Shown here one piece after another: positions 25,441 to 38,359 of a DNA stretch of 64,000 bases. The DNA comes from Fomitopsis serialis. Lineage: Eukaryota > Basidiomycota > Agaricomycetes > Polyporales > Fomitopsidaceae. Every line of letters starts with the position of its first letter. The stretch's first letter is position 1. Below the pieces are notes generated by a model that saw only the letters and a program-made list of their open reading frames with translations, had not been told where the DNA came from and did no database searches. The stretch covers positions 26,566-90,565 of the forward strand of contig NW_025955122.1 of the NCBI RefSeq assembly GCF_022376445.1, read 5' to 3'. Both the position numbers and the translations under genes were made by a program.

Positions 25441-26483
25441 ACTATCTCTCCCAACTTCGAGTTCACATAGGCGGGGCACATCGAGGATTGGTTGGCGCAG
25501 TATCGATGTGCAGCTGAATTCACAAGTACCGAGTCCCACACTCAGTGCGTAAACTCATTTCCTCAACGGTGGTACACAAAATACATGTCTATGCAACAAT
25601 ATGCTACTATGACTTAATGGGGTTCCAACTCCCCGTACTACAGCGGGTAATCTGGAGACGACTTGTCGACTGCCAGACCCAGCGCCCACAGGCGCAACGC
25701 TCCACCAAAAGAAACCCCCTATCTCTCCCAACTTGCTCTCCGCTTCCGACCCTCTGGAGCCACAGTTCTTAGATGCTACTTGCGTGGCTTCACAGGCCCG
25801 GTGAGTCTCACTTATAGCACAGATGCGTATGTACCCTGGCTGCGAACTAGTGCAGGAAATTGCTTACTACGGTTTCAAGTATATTGCCGCTGAGCACGAG
25901 ATGATGGTTTCTGGTGAGCACCAAAGTTCTCATTTGACTCGGTGCATGGTGCAGCCAGACCGAATTCGTTATGTAGATGCTACTCGCGATGCCGTTGCTC
26001 TGAGCGTACAGGATATACAATGCAACTGAACAGTCTGGTGGCCCCAATAATCAAACGGTACGACATCCTGCGTGTCAAACCCTCGTCTCTGCTCACTCAA
26101 CTGAAGCGCTCAGCTCTCATCTGTCACAAGATTACTTACTTCCCGACGTCCGCGTCGTTGGTTGGTCGCCGCGGGCTATTCCGGCGGTGCGAAGGTCGCT
26201 GGCATAGACGCGGACCTTGTCATCGGAAGTACGTAGGAGGAGACGGATGATTTCACGGTACTGCTCGGCCCTCGGTCGCGTTTGGGTGGTGTCTTAGGCA
26301 TTGTATCGGTATAACAGTACAGTATCTATCTAACGACAGACTAGATGCTAGCAAAGATGTGCGACAGACATGGGCTGAATCTCGCAACGACACGGTCATA
26401 TACGGTCATACATTCGATAGCTCGTTAAGGTCGCCCGTCGTACTCCAGCACGTCATCCGTCTCCAGCTGCTGCCTGCATCCTC

Positions 26484-29400
26484 TTACTCCTCCTCCAGTA
26501 CTCCTAACTTCCTTATCGCCTGTTCTGCTGCAGCAAACCGGACCTCCTCCTCACTCGCCCTGCCGCGATATCCCTGTGTGACCTTCAAGAGCTCCTCTCC
26601 GTTCATGAGCACAGCGCAACTGACATTTCCCTCCGTCGGCTCCACAGCTAGCTCGACCGTCTGCTGCGGTTTCTGCTGGGCGGCCCAGATCTTCAAGCGC
26701 GAGACGGGGTGCAGCACGTCCATCTCGTCACGCACGACGATGCGTTCTAGAACGTCCATGATGCCGAGGGCGCCCAGCACATTGCGCGCCGCCGTGAAAT
26801 CACCTTCGGAGTCGAGGAACACGGCGCCGAGCAAGCTCTCGATCATGTCGCTGAGGAACTTCGGAGCCTGTAACCTGGTGAGTGCCGCCCAGGGGTATAT
26901 GGTCTTTTGCTTGAGAGCTTTCTCAATTTCAGGACCAATCTCCTCGAACCGCAGAAAGGCGGAACTCTCCGGCATGCGGTGACTGGAGTACAGAAGATAC
27001 TGCCAGAGGTAGATCCTCTGCTCCTCGGTACCGACAATCAGGCCGCTCGTCGGCGACCACGAGGGGCTCAGCGATTCGCAAGTGGTGAACGTCTTGAGAC
27101 AGAAGTATGCCAGGAAGTGCGAGTTGACGAGAGCCTCTTTGTGCCGATGCATGTGCACGGGCTTGTAGTCCTCCCCTCGGCATGATAGAGCATGTCAGTG
27201 ACAATCATGTCCAATACACAATCTCCGAGGAACTCCAATCGTTCGTAGGACATGGTCGCCGAGTTGCTGTTATAGCTCGCATGGGTCAGAGCTTGTACGA
27301 GTAAGGCTTTACGTTTGAAACCGTAACCGATCATGCGTTCAACGAGGCTGAGCCGGGGAGGAGGTACGTCGAGTTCTTCATGTCTTCTCAGTACATCGTT
27401 GATGTTGGTCGTAAGCTTCTTCCATGATAACCCCAGCCCGAATGTCGCTACGCATTCCACTGCAAGGTCGAAGCCTCCGTGCTCGTACGCGGCGCCAATC
27501 AATGCCTCTACGACGTCCGCGAGCACCTTCGTTGACAATTCCTGCGTCTGCTTCTTTTTCCTTTTCTTACCTTCGTCCTTCGTCCCCTCTTCAGCGCGCT
27601 TCATCTCAGACTCAGGCTCTGGTTCCTCGACGACAGAATCCAACAGGTAGCGAGGCTTCCACTTCCTCGGTACAAACCGGTCTCGAATGATCCACTTGTG
27701 TAGGCCTTTCTCGATAGCTGCTTTGGCTAGCTGCCGTTGGACACGGCGTGATCCTTTCGCCTAGAGAGGTAACCTTCGGGCCAAGAGGGATGGTCAGCGA
27801 AGAGCTGTGTGCTTGTCAAGCACTTCAGAACACAGTCTCCGAGCATTTCGAGTCGCTGATAGTCGCGTGGTTGCTCGTTGTCCATCATCTCTTGAGCAAC
27901 GGGAGCCGTGATAGCGATGCGGAGGAGATCGAAGGCAACTTTGGAAACTGTGTCCGCTGGCAACAGCTCATCGCGAAGCGACACGACGGTAAGGGCATTC
28001 GACATCCACCTAAGGATCGAAGGAAGATACATGGCGTATTGTAGATCTTCCTTCGATACAAGCTCGACGGTCGTATACTTGGGCAGAAGGTAGATTGCCT
28101 CCTCGCGGCCTAGTCCAGCTGTGTCCGAAGCCAACGGCGCAAGGAAGTTCGCTCGCTGAGGGAACTCCTTGACCTGAAGCAAGGGATGCGTGGTAGTCGC
28201 GTCGGGGAAGCCATCGTATCTCTCCCGCAGCTTGTCCTCGTCTTCGGCACTCAGCGGACCATTGAACCAACGCACGAATTGAAGGGGCTTGCCGAACTTC
28301 TCGTTCGGCCGAATGAGTGCCAGATCTGTCGGCAGGCCGTACTGCTGGCGCAGCATATCCGCGTTTGCCCTCGTGTTTGTCTCCAGACGAACGTCGGCCC
28401 CGCGGTCGATCCGCTCTTGCATCCACTTTCGCCGGTCCTCCCAGGAGTGCTCATCTGGGCCCTCCTCTGCAGGCAGGAACAAGTAGGCAAAGGCGCGATC
28501 GTCCGGCTTCATGCGCGCGAAGTATAGGGTCGAGAACATCCGATGGCTATAGGTACGAGCGCGCTCAAGGTAGGCCTTACCCTGGTCCACCTTGCCCATC
28601 GGACGCACCGAGACATGAGTGGCACCCGTACCTGGGATGTATATCGTCGGCATCTCCTCCTTAGCGAATGGGGGCAGCGGGTTCGGCGTCAGCATGGTCA
28701 GAGCCGGCAAGCCATCGATGATCATTTCGGCCTTCCACCACGTCTCCTCATTCGCCTTCAGCGCCCAAGGATCCATCTGGCTGGACACCTTCTCGGTGCC
28801 AGCGCGCTTCTCAATAGCAAGAAGCAACTCCTTGACTTCCCCTTCGTTAGACTCGATTGCACTTATCAAAGGCTGGAGATGGTCGTTGAGGAGCTTGGCA
28901 TCGTGCAGCGCGACGTAGGCATTGAAAGCCGCATGTTTTTGTGCCAGCCGCTTCGATCTATGTTCTCGTGGTGTGGAGAACTTCCTAAGACTGAGAAGGA
29001 TGTATATTCAGCGACGAACGGTAGTATGAACCAACTGGTGGACTCACTGAGCCGGAAGGCATCGCGGAAGCGTGACGGTAGCACCCCAAGGCCCCTGATA
29101 TAGCGGCACATCCTTGAGACGGCCCTGCGGCAAATGCCATCCTTCAGGATAGTCGGGTGGATCGAGGTCATAAAGCGCGAGCTGTCCGTCATACGCCACA
29201 TTGGACAGAACAGCAGCGAAGTGATTGAGATGGCTCGTCGCAGAATCGAGCGTAAGGACAGCGCTGTAATGACGATAGTCAGCGAGCATGCAGCGTATAT
29301 AGTGACGGAAACATACCCAGTAGATCCAACGCGGTACGTGCGCTCGTCCAGATCGTCGTCGTCTTCAAAGTTTTCCGGAGCCACCATGGTCAGGTCCGTG

Positions 29401-31220
29401 TCAAGAGCCGTCATCTGTTCCTCGACGTCAATCCACTTCTGGATATCCTGCTCGTTTCGCGAGTCTTGCTCCAACATCATGATGAAGCTACTCCTTTGCC
29501 TCCTAGCTCTTCCTCGGCTTTGTACCCAAGAGACCATGTTTGTAGGAGCATCAAAGCAAACGACGCAATTGCATGCCTGGATGTCGATCCTTCCTCTGCG
29601 ACGGAGGTGGACACAAGCAAGTCCTTTTTACCTTCACGAAGCTCCTGTAGCGTGTTTGCCTGCGACTCCTTCACGATCTCTGGATCTTGGGTGATGTCGA
29701 GGGAGGATTTGTATCCAGAATTCGACGAACTTCCTAGTAGACAGCCGATGCGGAAGAGCTGTGCAGTCTCTGGGAGTCGGGACAGCACTTCCGCTAGGGC
29801 AATCACCGTGTTTCGCCTCTTCACAAAGATGAGGCCGCTGTACGTCTCACCCGCGGGCCGAAAATCCTTCTTCTCTGCGACCAAGCACGCGATCAGCGCT
29901 CGGACCTTCGGTGTGAGCGTATGCTGGATCGCGTCTGGATCCGTATAAATGGGGACGAGGTTCACTTTGTCGAGGTTGTCGAGCAGGTAGCGGAAGCTTT
30001 CGCTCGAGGCTCGCCAGCTAGTTGTAATGTTGTTGTGGGGGTTCGCGGCGCGGCGGGCGTGCTCGATGACCTTGACGATGTACCAGTCTGCTGCCCACTC
30101 TCCAAGTCCATGCATATCTCCCCGGCGGCCCTGACGAAGTCCCTGAGACTCTGATGCGTGAAGGTGTCTGCCTTGTGAATGGTCTCCGACAGCCTCTGGT
30201 CGATGCGTTGCCGTTCATCGGCTGATTGCGCTCGCGCCAGCTGACCGCGCAAAGATTTCACGTGCGGATCATTCTCGATATCGAGCGAGTCGACGACTGT
30301 TCTGAGCGAGAGTATGTTCTGAGATGGTAGTGTATCCCAATCGTATGACGGCGAGTGATAGAGGATGCGTGTGGGGTCTGGCCTGTGAACACATTGATCG
30401 AGCTCCTCTTGATGCGTGTGCGATGAGCAGATGGTGCTGTCGAGGTTGCGTTCGATATTGCTAAAGGAAACGAGGGTTATTATCTCAAATGTGCAGTGAT
30501 GGACGTCAGAGCATACAATGCGGCTTGGGATTCATGCCAGGTGTAGCTGTCAGTCCAAGCACCACGGGACGAACCCGGTCATACGGTCCAGAATCCGGAC
30601 CGCGTTTGTCCAGGGAGAAATAGAAGTCCTTCATGATCATGTTGTACGGATCCTTACCGATCGCATGGTGGGCCTCGTCATAGACAAGGAGACCTATGTC
30701 GATGCCCAGGTCAACATAACCCTGGACATACAAATCTTGAGTCAGAACTCTACACCGCGAAGTACACCATGCACGTACATGTCTGAGTGCGTCTAGCAGG
30801 ACCTGTGGCGTAGAGACGATGATTCTATGAGACTCAAGGACACGTCGCCAAAGTGCTTGATCCTTCCATTGGTCTGGGTTCGATGCACCAGAGATCATGC
30901 ACACAGGAACCGGGACGGCTTGCAAATGACATTGAATTGTTGTTTCAGCAGTCCCACAGTAGGTGCAAGGAACCAGGACACCTAACAGAGCGGTCTATGT
31001 CAGTGAGCCTGCGGACGAGGTGACGAATCACCTTCCGTGGTTCCCGCTCTGCTTCATGCTTCATGCGCAGGACAGCGATGTGAGTTTTGCCTGATCCCGT
31101 ACCTAGCGCTATGATGATGTTGGATCGCAAGCTCGCTTCAAGGAGTTCTTGTTGGTAGCCCCTCGTGTGGAAAGCAGTTGCGTCGGCATTAGCGACTTCC
31201 GGACTCGGTATGTCGCCCAT
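26484..31220 (-). CDS. Dicer-like ribonuclease with at least five apparent -1 frameshifts
   Basis: Six exons: 31032-31220, 30721 back from 30981 (30779-30981), 30517-30721, 29317-30460, 29048-29263 and 26484-28984. Domains in order: DExH helicase (Walker [11 protein letters not shown], box II YDEAHHA, GLTATPG), helicase C ([18 protein letters not shown]), Dicer dimerisation region ([13 protein letters not shown]), middle region, RNase IIIa ([13 protein letters not shown], later [15 protein letters not shown]), RNase IIIb ([13 protein letters not shown], later [13 protein letters not shown]) and a C-terminal dsRNA-binding-like segment. The acidic catalytic residues of both RNase III domains are present. 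The expected protein can only be read by shifting frame at 30924, 30102, 29589, 27734 and 27173, each as if one base of a short G or T run were missing. A sixth discrepancy lies at the 30517/30460 junction. This is either a recently inactivated gene or local sequence error. Its role would be siRNA production in RNA silencing. Confidence 0.85.
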
Positions 31221-31650
31221 ACTACTCAGCAGTGAGGCGGGTCCTAGAGGTTCATGATGTTAGAATATGGTACTGAGAATATCGACGCACGAAACACGAA
31301 GCACGACGAACGACCAAGGATCGAGACGGGGTGGTGCGATCTCGATCGCACTCCCGTGCTATTCCTGTGAACGTTCGCAAAGAAAATCGACTTACTGCAC
31401 GCGGTACTACACGCGCCTTACTCACCCGAGCAGAAGGCAACGAATAACGGTCTCGCCTTTCGAGAGAGGCTGAAGGGGAAGAGGAAGGCGAGCTACGGCG
31501 TGACGGCGGTGACCTGTTTCTGTTATGCGTCGAAGCGAGCACTTGTCATCGACCAGCTCAACCTGAACGGTCCTGCGAACAATCAGATAGACGCCATTCA
31601 CCGTGTGTACTTACAAAGGTCGCGTGCCGCGTTCGAAGTTGGACGCAGAA

Positions 31651-31692
31651 GGACGTAAACGCGTCTGTGGCCGAAACTCGGCTCTTGCCGAC
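31651..31692 (+). repeat. Double-hairpin element, copy C
   Basis: GACGT-AAAC-GCGTC (one wobble), spacer TGTGGCCGAAAC, then TCGGC-TCTT-GCCGA. It lies about 430 bp upstream of the Dicer start codon. Confidence 0.7.
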
Positions 31693-31899
31693 TGAGCGAC
31701 TCGCCAACGACTTCCGCCTCTGGCACTGCGACGAGTGCAGCCACGCCGCGGGCGGTACACGCAGCGACGAGGGATAGAGCGGGCCCTGCCACGAACCCAG
31801 CGACAATGTGACGGCGTGAAGACCCTATGAGATGAGATCCATGTCTGGTGATCGTAAGCCTCATACACGCCATCCAGTCCAGTAAATGTCGCGCTCACC

Positions 31900-32420
31900 T
31901 CAACTACGCCCTACCGCCCTCGTCGCGGTTCATGTGGAAGAGGAAGCAGCATCGGCTGGCAGTGGTGGCGCAGGTCAGCCATGTTGAAGTTTTTGAATAC
32001 AACGAGACTGACCAGTGTCAGCTGGCAGGGACCTCTACTCGAGCTACGCCGCTGGGCCCTCGATTCACGTGCATTGAACAGCGTACCGGTGCATACCGTC
32101 GACGAGCGAAGCACAGCAGTAGCCGTCTCGGTTGTGCCCGGGCTGCCAAATGAAGAGGTGGGGGTCCATGTTCTACGGCTCGATATACGTGTAGTTGTAT
32201 GCTCTGGAGGACGTAGACTTAGAGAGCTGTGAGCCTCCCGTAGTCATGGTACGCGTCTCCAACGTTGGCCGTACCGCAAGCCCGCTTTCAGTCTGCTGGC
32301 AGCAAGATCAGACGCAGTCAAGTGTAAGTAGTAGCCACTCACCGACTATCGGTTCTCCGAAGCGTCGCGCGCGGTCTGACATCCCGGGGTTTTGAGCATC
32401 CCTCGACTTGCATTGTGCCC
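31900..32420 (-). repeat. Three-copy gene-like segment family, member 1
   Basis: Similar in order to 33000-33500 and 41940-42480. Shared landmarks on the plus strand are GCGAAGGT-like sequence, AGCCATG, then GA(A/C)TA(C/T)-ACGAGACTG, and about 300 bp later TACTCACC, which on the minus strand is a GGTGAGT splice donor. These are probably remnants of a duplicated minus-strand gene that I could not identify. Confidence 0.5.
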
Positions 32421-32999
32421 TATATGCGGCCTGAGAGCGAGAATGCGCCTTGAGTCGCATACATATTTCGCGGATGGGTTGATCGAAGGACGCCGCGATG
32501 CAGGACCTCTTGATGCGGGGTTGAGCCAGGCTACAACGCCTATTGCCTTGAGTTCGGAGCCACCGGCCTATCGCTGCAGGAAAGTTGAGGGCGTGAATTG
32601 GAGGCTTCGCAGCCCAGGTGGCGAAGCCAGCACTGACTACAAGAGGACGCTGAGATTTCCCGCAAACCACCTCGCACGGAATCGAAGCGTGCATCGTCGC
32701 GAGCCCCGCCACAGGAACAAATGCCGGTGCGCGAGCGGACATGTACCTGGGCTGCCTATGACTGCGAGAGAGCCTTCTCCAGCGCATTTGGCAGTAAGAC
32801 AAAAAGTGCTAGATAATCTGTTTGCATGAGATACTTCAATCCGACGGATAAATTTGGAGGAGGAAATGCGTACAGTAGTATGTGTCCGCGCGCCTCGTTC
32901 GCACAATCCCGGCAGGCTTAAGCGCAGCATATACGGCGGCGTGAAAGATTATAGGGAACGACGTAGATGGTCCAGATATCGTGGATCTGAGACACATCG

Positions 33000-33500
33000 C
33001 TGGGCCGAGTAAAAGTTGTTCTCGCCTGGACGAGGCACCACTTCACTACCCGTGTCATCGTTCATGCAGAGGACGACGAGTTCCTGTCTGTTAGCAAAGG
33101 CGAAGGTAAGCCATGACAAAGCCTTCGTGCAGGAATATGACGAGACTGACAGACGGAAGCCGGTCCCAATGCTGACTCGCAAGGTTGGGATGGCAGAAAG
33201 GGACCGTGACTGCCCTGGGCAAGTCGGTTTGTTAGAGATACGGGACGGGGACCCGCCGTGCGGACGGCATGAGGGAGGAGCGGAGCGTGACCACGTTGCA
33301 GTATCCAGAAGGTAAAGCTCCGTATTCTCGTTCCAAGGTAGTGAGTTGAGACCTCTATGTCTCAAGGTGCGAGATTCGGACGTTGGCTGTATCTGGGCCT
33401 AGTTCGTTCACCAAATACGATGCAAGGTCAGATGCAGTAGAATCTGAATGAATGATTACTCACCAGACCAGTAATGTTACCGCGACATGGGTCTCGCATC
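33000..33500 (-). repeat. Three-copy gene-like segment family, member 2
   Basis: Contains GCGAAGGTAAGCCATGAC, then ATATGACGAGACTGACAG, and a minus-strand splice-donor-like GGTGAGTAAT near 33470, collinear with members 1 and 3. The minus strand is open for 138 codons (32949-33365) but without a recognisable domain. Confidence 0.5.
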
Positions 33501-33990
33501 CAGATAGTACGGCGGTGAGCACACTCTGCTTTGCATGAACCCCGGTTTGCATGTTCCCGTATACGCTCGAGGGGCGTAAGCAGAAGCATTGACATGTCTT
33601 CACACCTCGGAGATAGAATCGGGCGAAGGGTATCATGGCGCGAGGCCTGTTGGCACAGTGGTCTAGGAGTTTGAAATTGGCCGCGACAGACATTGCCCAA
33701 GGAGCCCCGAGCCTATATCGTAAGGTCTGAGATCTGAAAGCCTGTGCAAGCAGACTTTGTCAGCACACAAAAATGGTGGAAAGCCTGTGAGCACGTCGGA
33801 GGAACCTGCTACTGTAGGCTGGCACCGTGACTGCGAGCAGCCAGCGCCGGCACGCACACGTACCCAAGCCGCTCAGGCTGACAGAAGGTTCAGTTCAGTA
33901 CACAAATGAAGCATAGTTTTGAGCAGCGTGAGACGGCTGGGATGCCACAGATGTGACTGGCGACGGTGGTGTATGCTGGATAGGTCGCGT

Positions 33991-34031
33991 CGCGCGAACG
34001 CGTCTGTGGCTGAAGCTCGGGTCTTGCCGAT
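33991..34031 (+). repeat. Double-hairpin element, copy D
   Basis: CGCG-AA-CGCG in place of the usual first stem, spacer TGTGGCTGAAGC, then TCGG/CCGA around GTCTTG. The second stem has lost one pair. Confidence 0.65.
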
Positions 34032-34139
34032 GCTCTCACTGAGCGACTTGCCACCCAGCTCGCACCGGCCGTCGTACGACCTAGTCATTCGCTGGGATCC
34101 CTGACCTTAGCAAACCTGTGCTAGAGACCACCATACTGG

Positions 34140-34390
34140 CGGATTTGGACGCAGCGCCGCCTGTCCCTTACAGGCAACGCGCCGTGCTTCGGCTCGGAGA
34201 GCGGTGTTGTTGGATGGAGAGGATCATATCGACAGCGCACCCATTCGCAGATGTTCCGTACATCTACATTGTAAGTCGTGTTTATTCTGTCAGTTCGTTT
34301 CCGTTGCATATTTATGCGACAATGCCTGCGACGCTGTGTACACAGCGTCGTGCTCGTTCGCGCTAACACCGCCCGCATACATGGTATCCC
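34140..34390 (+). repeat. Two-copy segment (partner 39170-39410)
   Basis: Both copies contain GAGAGGA(T/C)CA followed by GACAGC(G/A)CA, then TGTACATCTAC(A/G)TTGTAAG and CGT-GC(T/A)TAT--ATGCGAC. The shared GTAAGTCGTG looks like a splice donor. Weaker similarity may continue to about 35000 and 39990. The family was not recognised. Confidence 0.55.
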
Positions 34391-36189
34391 ATTCCAACGG
34401 ATTGTCTGTATATAACAACCTTGTACGCGCGATTCTGATCTCTTCCGTCAACGTCATCGCTAACATCTCGCTGGCAAGAATATACAGGCCGATTCAACTC
34501 GCTATCCCGTGAGCCCCCACTCATGTGCGAATATCTGCGACGGTCCACACGCAACATTGTACCAAGTCGCGCTGACGTCGCCCGCTTACCCCGTGCCCAC
34601 GGGTTGTCGTATGTAGACATGGCTCTCATTTTTTCGTTGACTCTCCAACTAACCATTCCGTTACAGAACTCACGGACGCGTACACCCACTCAAACTCGCT
34701 ATTCAGCAACCTTTTAGGTCTATTATCAAGCATGTTGCCAGCCAGTGCGCCGTCCGTCCCGTTTCTCCCACAAACGACCGAAGATACACAACTCACCGTA
34801 TTCAACTCCCGGGAGTACACCGTCGATGATTTAAGCTGGCGGTCTCCCCTGTGCAGAAGAGTACGACACGGTTGCCGCTGAGCTCACGACGTCGTCGGTG
34901 CTGGCCGCGGTACTCCCGGTGAGCAGTGTTCTCATTCGTGGTAGACCCAGACATGAGCCATACCGAAAGTGTCGCCTGGTCAATCCTCGCCAACTCTACT
35001 TCTCTTCACTGCGCCTGCAGTTCGCTCTGGCGATTGGCCCCTCGCCATGTATGCCGATTCGAGACGAGAGAACGCTAGTAATCACGATGCCGTTCACCCC
35101 TCGACGAGCGTGAAGTGCTCCCGCCCATCCGAACTGAGCTAGTTGGCTCGGTCGGGCATGCCCCTAGAGAGCCCTGCCATAGCACGCGCCCGTCTTCAAC
35201 TCACTCATCCGCTTACAATCCTTTGTTACGCGCACAGACGTTACCCGAGGATGTCGAAACCTCGGGCTGACTCTTGCCTGCGGAGGTTCGACTGAGCACG
35301 ATGCCAGCCTAGTCCCCGCGCATGATGACGAGGCCAGGGCCGTGCTCATCGTTGTATTGCTTTGTTGGCTATAAGCTCACTGTGTTGTCTTCCCCATTCG
35401 TCTTAGATGAGATGGCTCGGACACTGCCTGCACCGAGACTCTCTCGTCTGCGTGCGCATACCGCGGGGAATGAGTACATGGCGCGGCGTGGATCGTGCGG
35501 TGAGTACGAGAGCTAGAGGCCGTTTCCTACGCGCAGGGACGATCCAGGTATGATGACGGATGCCTGATTCTTTTGAGCTGCTTCTCTCAGGCACAACAAC
35601 ATGCTGTTCGCGTACAGAAAGGGGGTTCTCGGCCGAGGTTCCACGTTCAGCTCCTGCGGCAGGCATGGATCAACAGCAGAGACCGCTCACTCTACAGGGC
35701 GGCGATCCATACATGAGCAAACCGTATAAGCTCCATAACACTTACTCCGCTCATACTGACTATTGTATACATGCGACAGACTTCTCGCCCTCCCTCTCCA
35801 CTCCCCGTGACCCTTCACACAAAGTTGCCACTCCTCCGAGCCCTCAAGATCGATTTCCGCGGTAGCGACGTTCTCCTGCATATGCTCTCCCTCGTCGCCC
35901 ACGGAAGCCGACCTCGTCAGGCCGACACAACTTGAGAATGTGACCGGGACGGACGTACGACCCGGCGCAGTCACCCAGCCTGAGGTTCAGTGCCGTCCGT
36001 TGAGATTCATGCAGGCTTTCACCGTTATTCTGAACACACACTAGTGTATCACTCACGAGTATCCTGCCTGCAATAAAATGTGATTGTGGCTAAGTGCTGG
36101 CGTGTGTGTTTGAGGATCGCGTCGCGCGAGTACAGCCTGATTGCTCCGCGCTCAGTTCGAGCCTTCCGTTTGCTGGAACCTCAGATCTC

Positions 36190-37860
36190 GGAAACGGATG
36201 CTGCTCCGAATATACATATTGCTTGCTCTGGGTAAGAGCGATTTGGATGAGTCACCAGACATTGGTGCGAGCCTACATACGAGTCACGATCTCTGGAGGC
36301 AAAGCGACGTACACGCCCAAGATGCGCGCGTCGCAGAGTACCAGGTTGCCAATCGCATCTAGAATCGCTTGCATCCTTCCGCCAGCTCGATCGGCGCTCA
36401 TAACCACGCCCACCGAGCCAACACCTGACCATATACAGTTACTGCTCGGGATGTTTGATGCTATGCATGAACATTAATGCTTGACTGATCCTCAAAGTCC
36501 CAAGCACGCACGAGTGAGTCCTCACGTTACGATTCACAATACAAGTGGTGCGCAACAAAGTACGCGATGCGTACGACAGGCAGAGATACATAGTACAGCG
36601 CCTGATCATGCTACGCCGTCCGCTCAGTCAAGCTCATCTACCTCGAAGCCGCGCTCGAACAGCCCGCCGTCGAGGACATACTCCCGGGGATGGTGTTGGC
36701 CTCCCGTCCTCTGCCCGCCGCCGCCACTCTGTTGCGGGTGAGACGGACCAGGCCGAGACCCGGAGTTGTGAGTCGGGCCCTGAGGGCGCGTGCCCTGCCA
36801 CAGCCTCAGGTTCATCATCCGCTGACGCACCTGGTCCATCCCCGTCTGAGGCCGCCTCTGGATACTCGCAGCGCCTGGCTTCGACACTGTATCGTCAGCG
36901 GTTTTACGCGCCTCGAGGTCCCGAGAGAGGAGGTCGTCGTAGTAGCCGCGCTCCATCAGCGCGTCCTGGAGCTCACGCTCAACCATGGAGGCATCCTCGG
37001 TCGCACGCCCGAACAGCTCGCCGTCGAGGTCATACTCCCGGGGATGGTGGGCTCCCGCCCCGCCGCCGTTCCGCTGCGGGTGAGACGGACTAGGCCGAGA
37101 CTCGGAGTGAGGCCCACTCTGCCCCTGCCTCTGCCGATCCACGTACGCCTGCAGGTGCAGCTGTACGTTATGCACCATATGCCTCTCCCTCTCCTCCCTC
37201 TGGACACTCGCAGCGTCCGGCTTCGGCACTGCTTCGTCAGCGGTTTTACGTGCTTCGAGGTCCCGAGAGAGGAGGTCGTAGTAGTAGCTGCGCTCCATCA
37301 GGGCGTCTTGGAGCTCACGCTCGACCATTGAGGCATCCTCGGTCGCGCGACTGTTACTACATGCTCAGCCATGAGATCAAATTCAATAGCGAGGGGCTCA
37401 CTTGGTGATCGGGTGAGCAAGCGCGGGAGCTGTGGCCACCGCGAAAAGGACTGTAGAGGCGAGTGTAGAGTAGCGCATGATGTCTTGTATGCACTGGGGT
37501 CGTTACGAAAGAGGAACGTGAGTCGTTTCAAAAGAGAGCGAGGCTGGAGGGGTGCAAGGGGTGAGCGCAACCTTGAAACTATTACCGTCGGAACACTTAC
37601 TTGCCGGCAACCTACTCGGTGAACTCGAAGGAGAAGATGAGCTAGGGGTACGATAAGCACGCCTCTCCTTGTATACGTAAGTTACGCTGGTATGCGTGGC
37701 TGTGGCACTGACTTGCGATCACAGAAGCGATCCCAAGATCTTGCGCCGTTCATCTGCGATCAGGTCCATCGCAGGCGTATATGAGGCAGTCTTGATCTCA
37801 TATTCTACTCTGTAGGTTAGCGAGATCATTTAATGATGGTGAGTAGGCGGACCTGTTGAA
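36190..37860 (-). repeat. Segmental duplication containing secreted-protein gene A (inverted partner 56870-58880)
   Basis: Promoter, 5' leader, both exons and about 430 bp of 3' flank (CATCCCGAGCAGTAACTGTA, GACGCGCGCATCTTGGG, CATATTCGGAGCA on the other arm) are shared with the inverted arm on the right. Similarity beyond the coding sequence shows a DNA-level duplication. Confidence 0.85.
36624..37478 (-). CDS. Secreted internally repetitive protein, paralog A (unknown family)
   Basis: Two exons (37402-37478 and 36624-37350) join in phase to give 267 residues. The first 22 residues form a classic signal peptide (STLASTVLFAVATAPALA). The mature part is built from a module with DASMVERELQDALMERGYY, then an Asp/Arg-rich stretch ending in LEARK. 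A Pro/Gly/Gln/His-rich linker and REYDLDGELFGR follow. It has two full modules and ends in a partial one (LDGGLFERGF, VDELD). No cysteines or enzyme motifs were seen. Module repetition with basic ends (ARK, QRR) recalls proteins cleaved into peptides, but no strict Lys-Arg array is present, so a structural or cell-surface role is equally possible. A second, inverted copy is at 57209. Confidence 0.8.
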
Positions 37861-38359
37861 CGTCGGTCGTAGTGCTCCATAGAATGCATGAGTAAGTAGT
37901 GCCAGTAAGTATCGATCTAAGTCGACGAGGTACAAGGCTTAGTAGTTTCGGAGCGAGGTCAAAGGATTACTTAGCAGGGCATCGCCATCGTCTCCGTGTC
38001 AGCGTACGAGAACTGGTCCGCGAATTGGATTGGAAGGGCAGGGCCCCGTATCCAATGCCTCTTGTCCTGGAACGCCTTTGTGTGGAATGTACGGCAGGCG
38101 TCGCCCTGTGCCGGACTTGCGCATCTAGTCCGAGTCAACGTTAACCAACAGGAAAAAATAGAAGGGAGCGATCGCTCTGACGCAAGCATTCGTGTCGTAC
38201 AATCCGAAAGTCTACTTACACGAGTTTTGGTCTCATTGTTGTCGGTAATCGCGCGACTGGTACTCGCGGAGTGGACACATCAGAACCTGAGTATGTGTGT
38301 CGTGTTCCTAAAGAGGTACCGGAGAGCAATCAATCGGACAAAGAGGACGTACGGTGCGC
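37861..38359. other. Short stretch without a gene
   Basis: Lies between the secreted-protein duplication and the dispersed repeat at 38360. Nothing recognised. Confidence 0.4.

Larger units (their letters stand above)
25060..26483. other. Intergenic region with microsatellite and a double-hairpin element
   Basis: No supported gene. The 3' side abuts the Dicer stop codon. Contains a CTC microsatellite at 25411-25440 and one hairpin element at 25347-25390, listed separately. Confidence 0.45.
31221..36189. other. 5 kb of degenerate repeats and gene-like fragments
   Basis: No intact gene was supported. The first 300 bp is the presumed Dicer 5' region (an arginine/serine-rich open frame at 31252-31542 on the minus strand could be an upstream exon, but it is out of frame). 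Two double-hairpin copies, two members of a three-copy segment family and one of a two-copy segment family are listed separately. Confidence 0.45.

Noticed and set aside
26484..31220. Explaining the Dicer frame changes by additional introns or programmed frameshifting
   Set aside because: No GT-AG pair of workable size spans the breaks, and five separate programmed shifts in one gene would be unprecedented.
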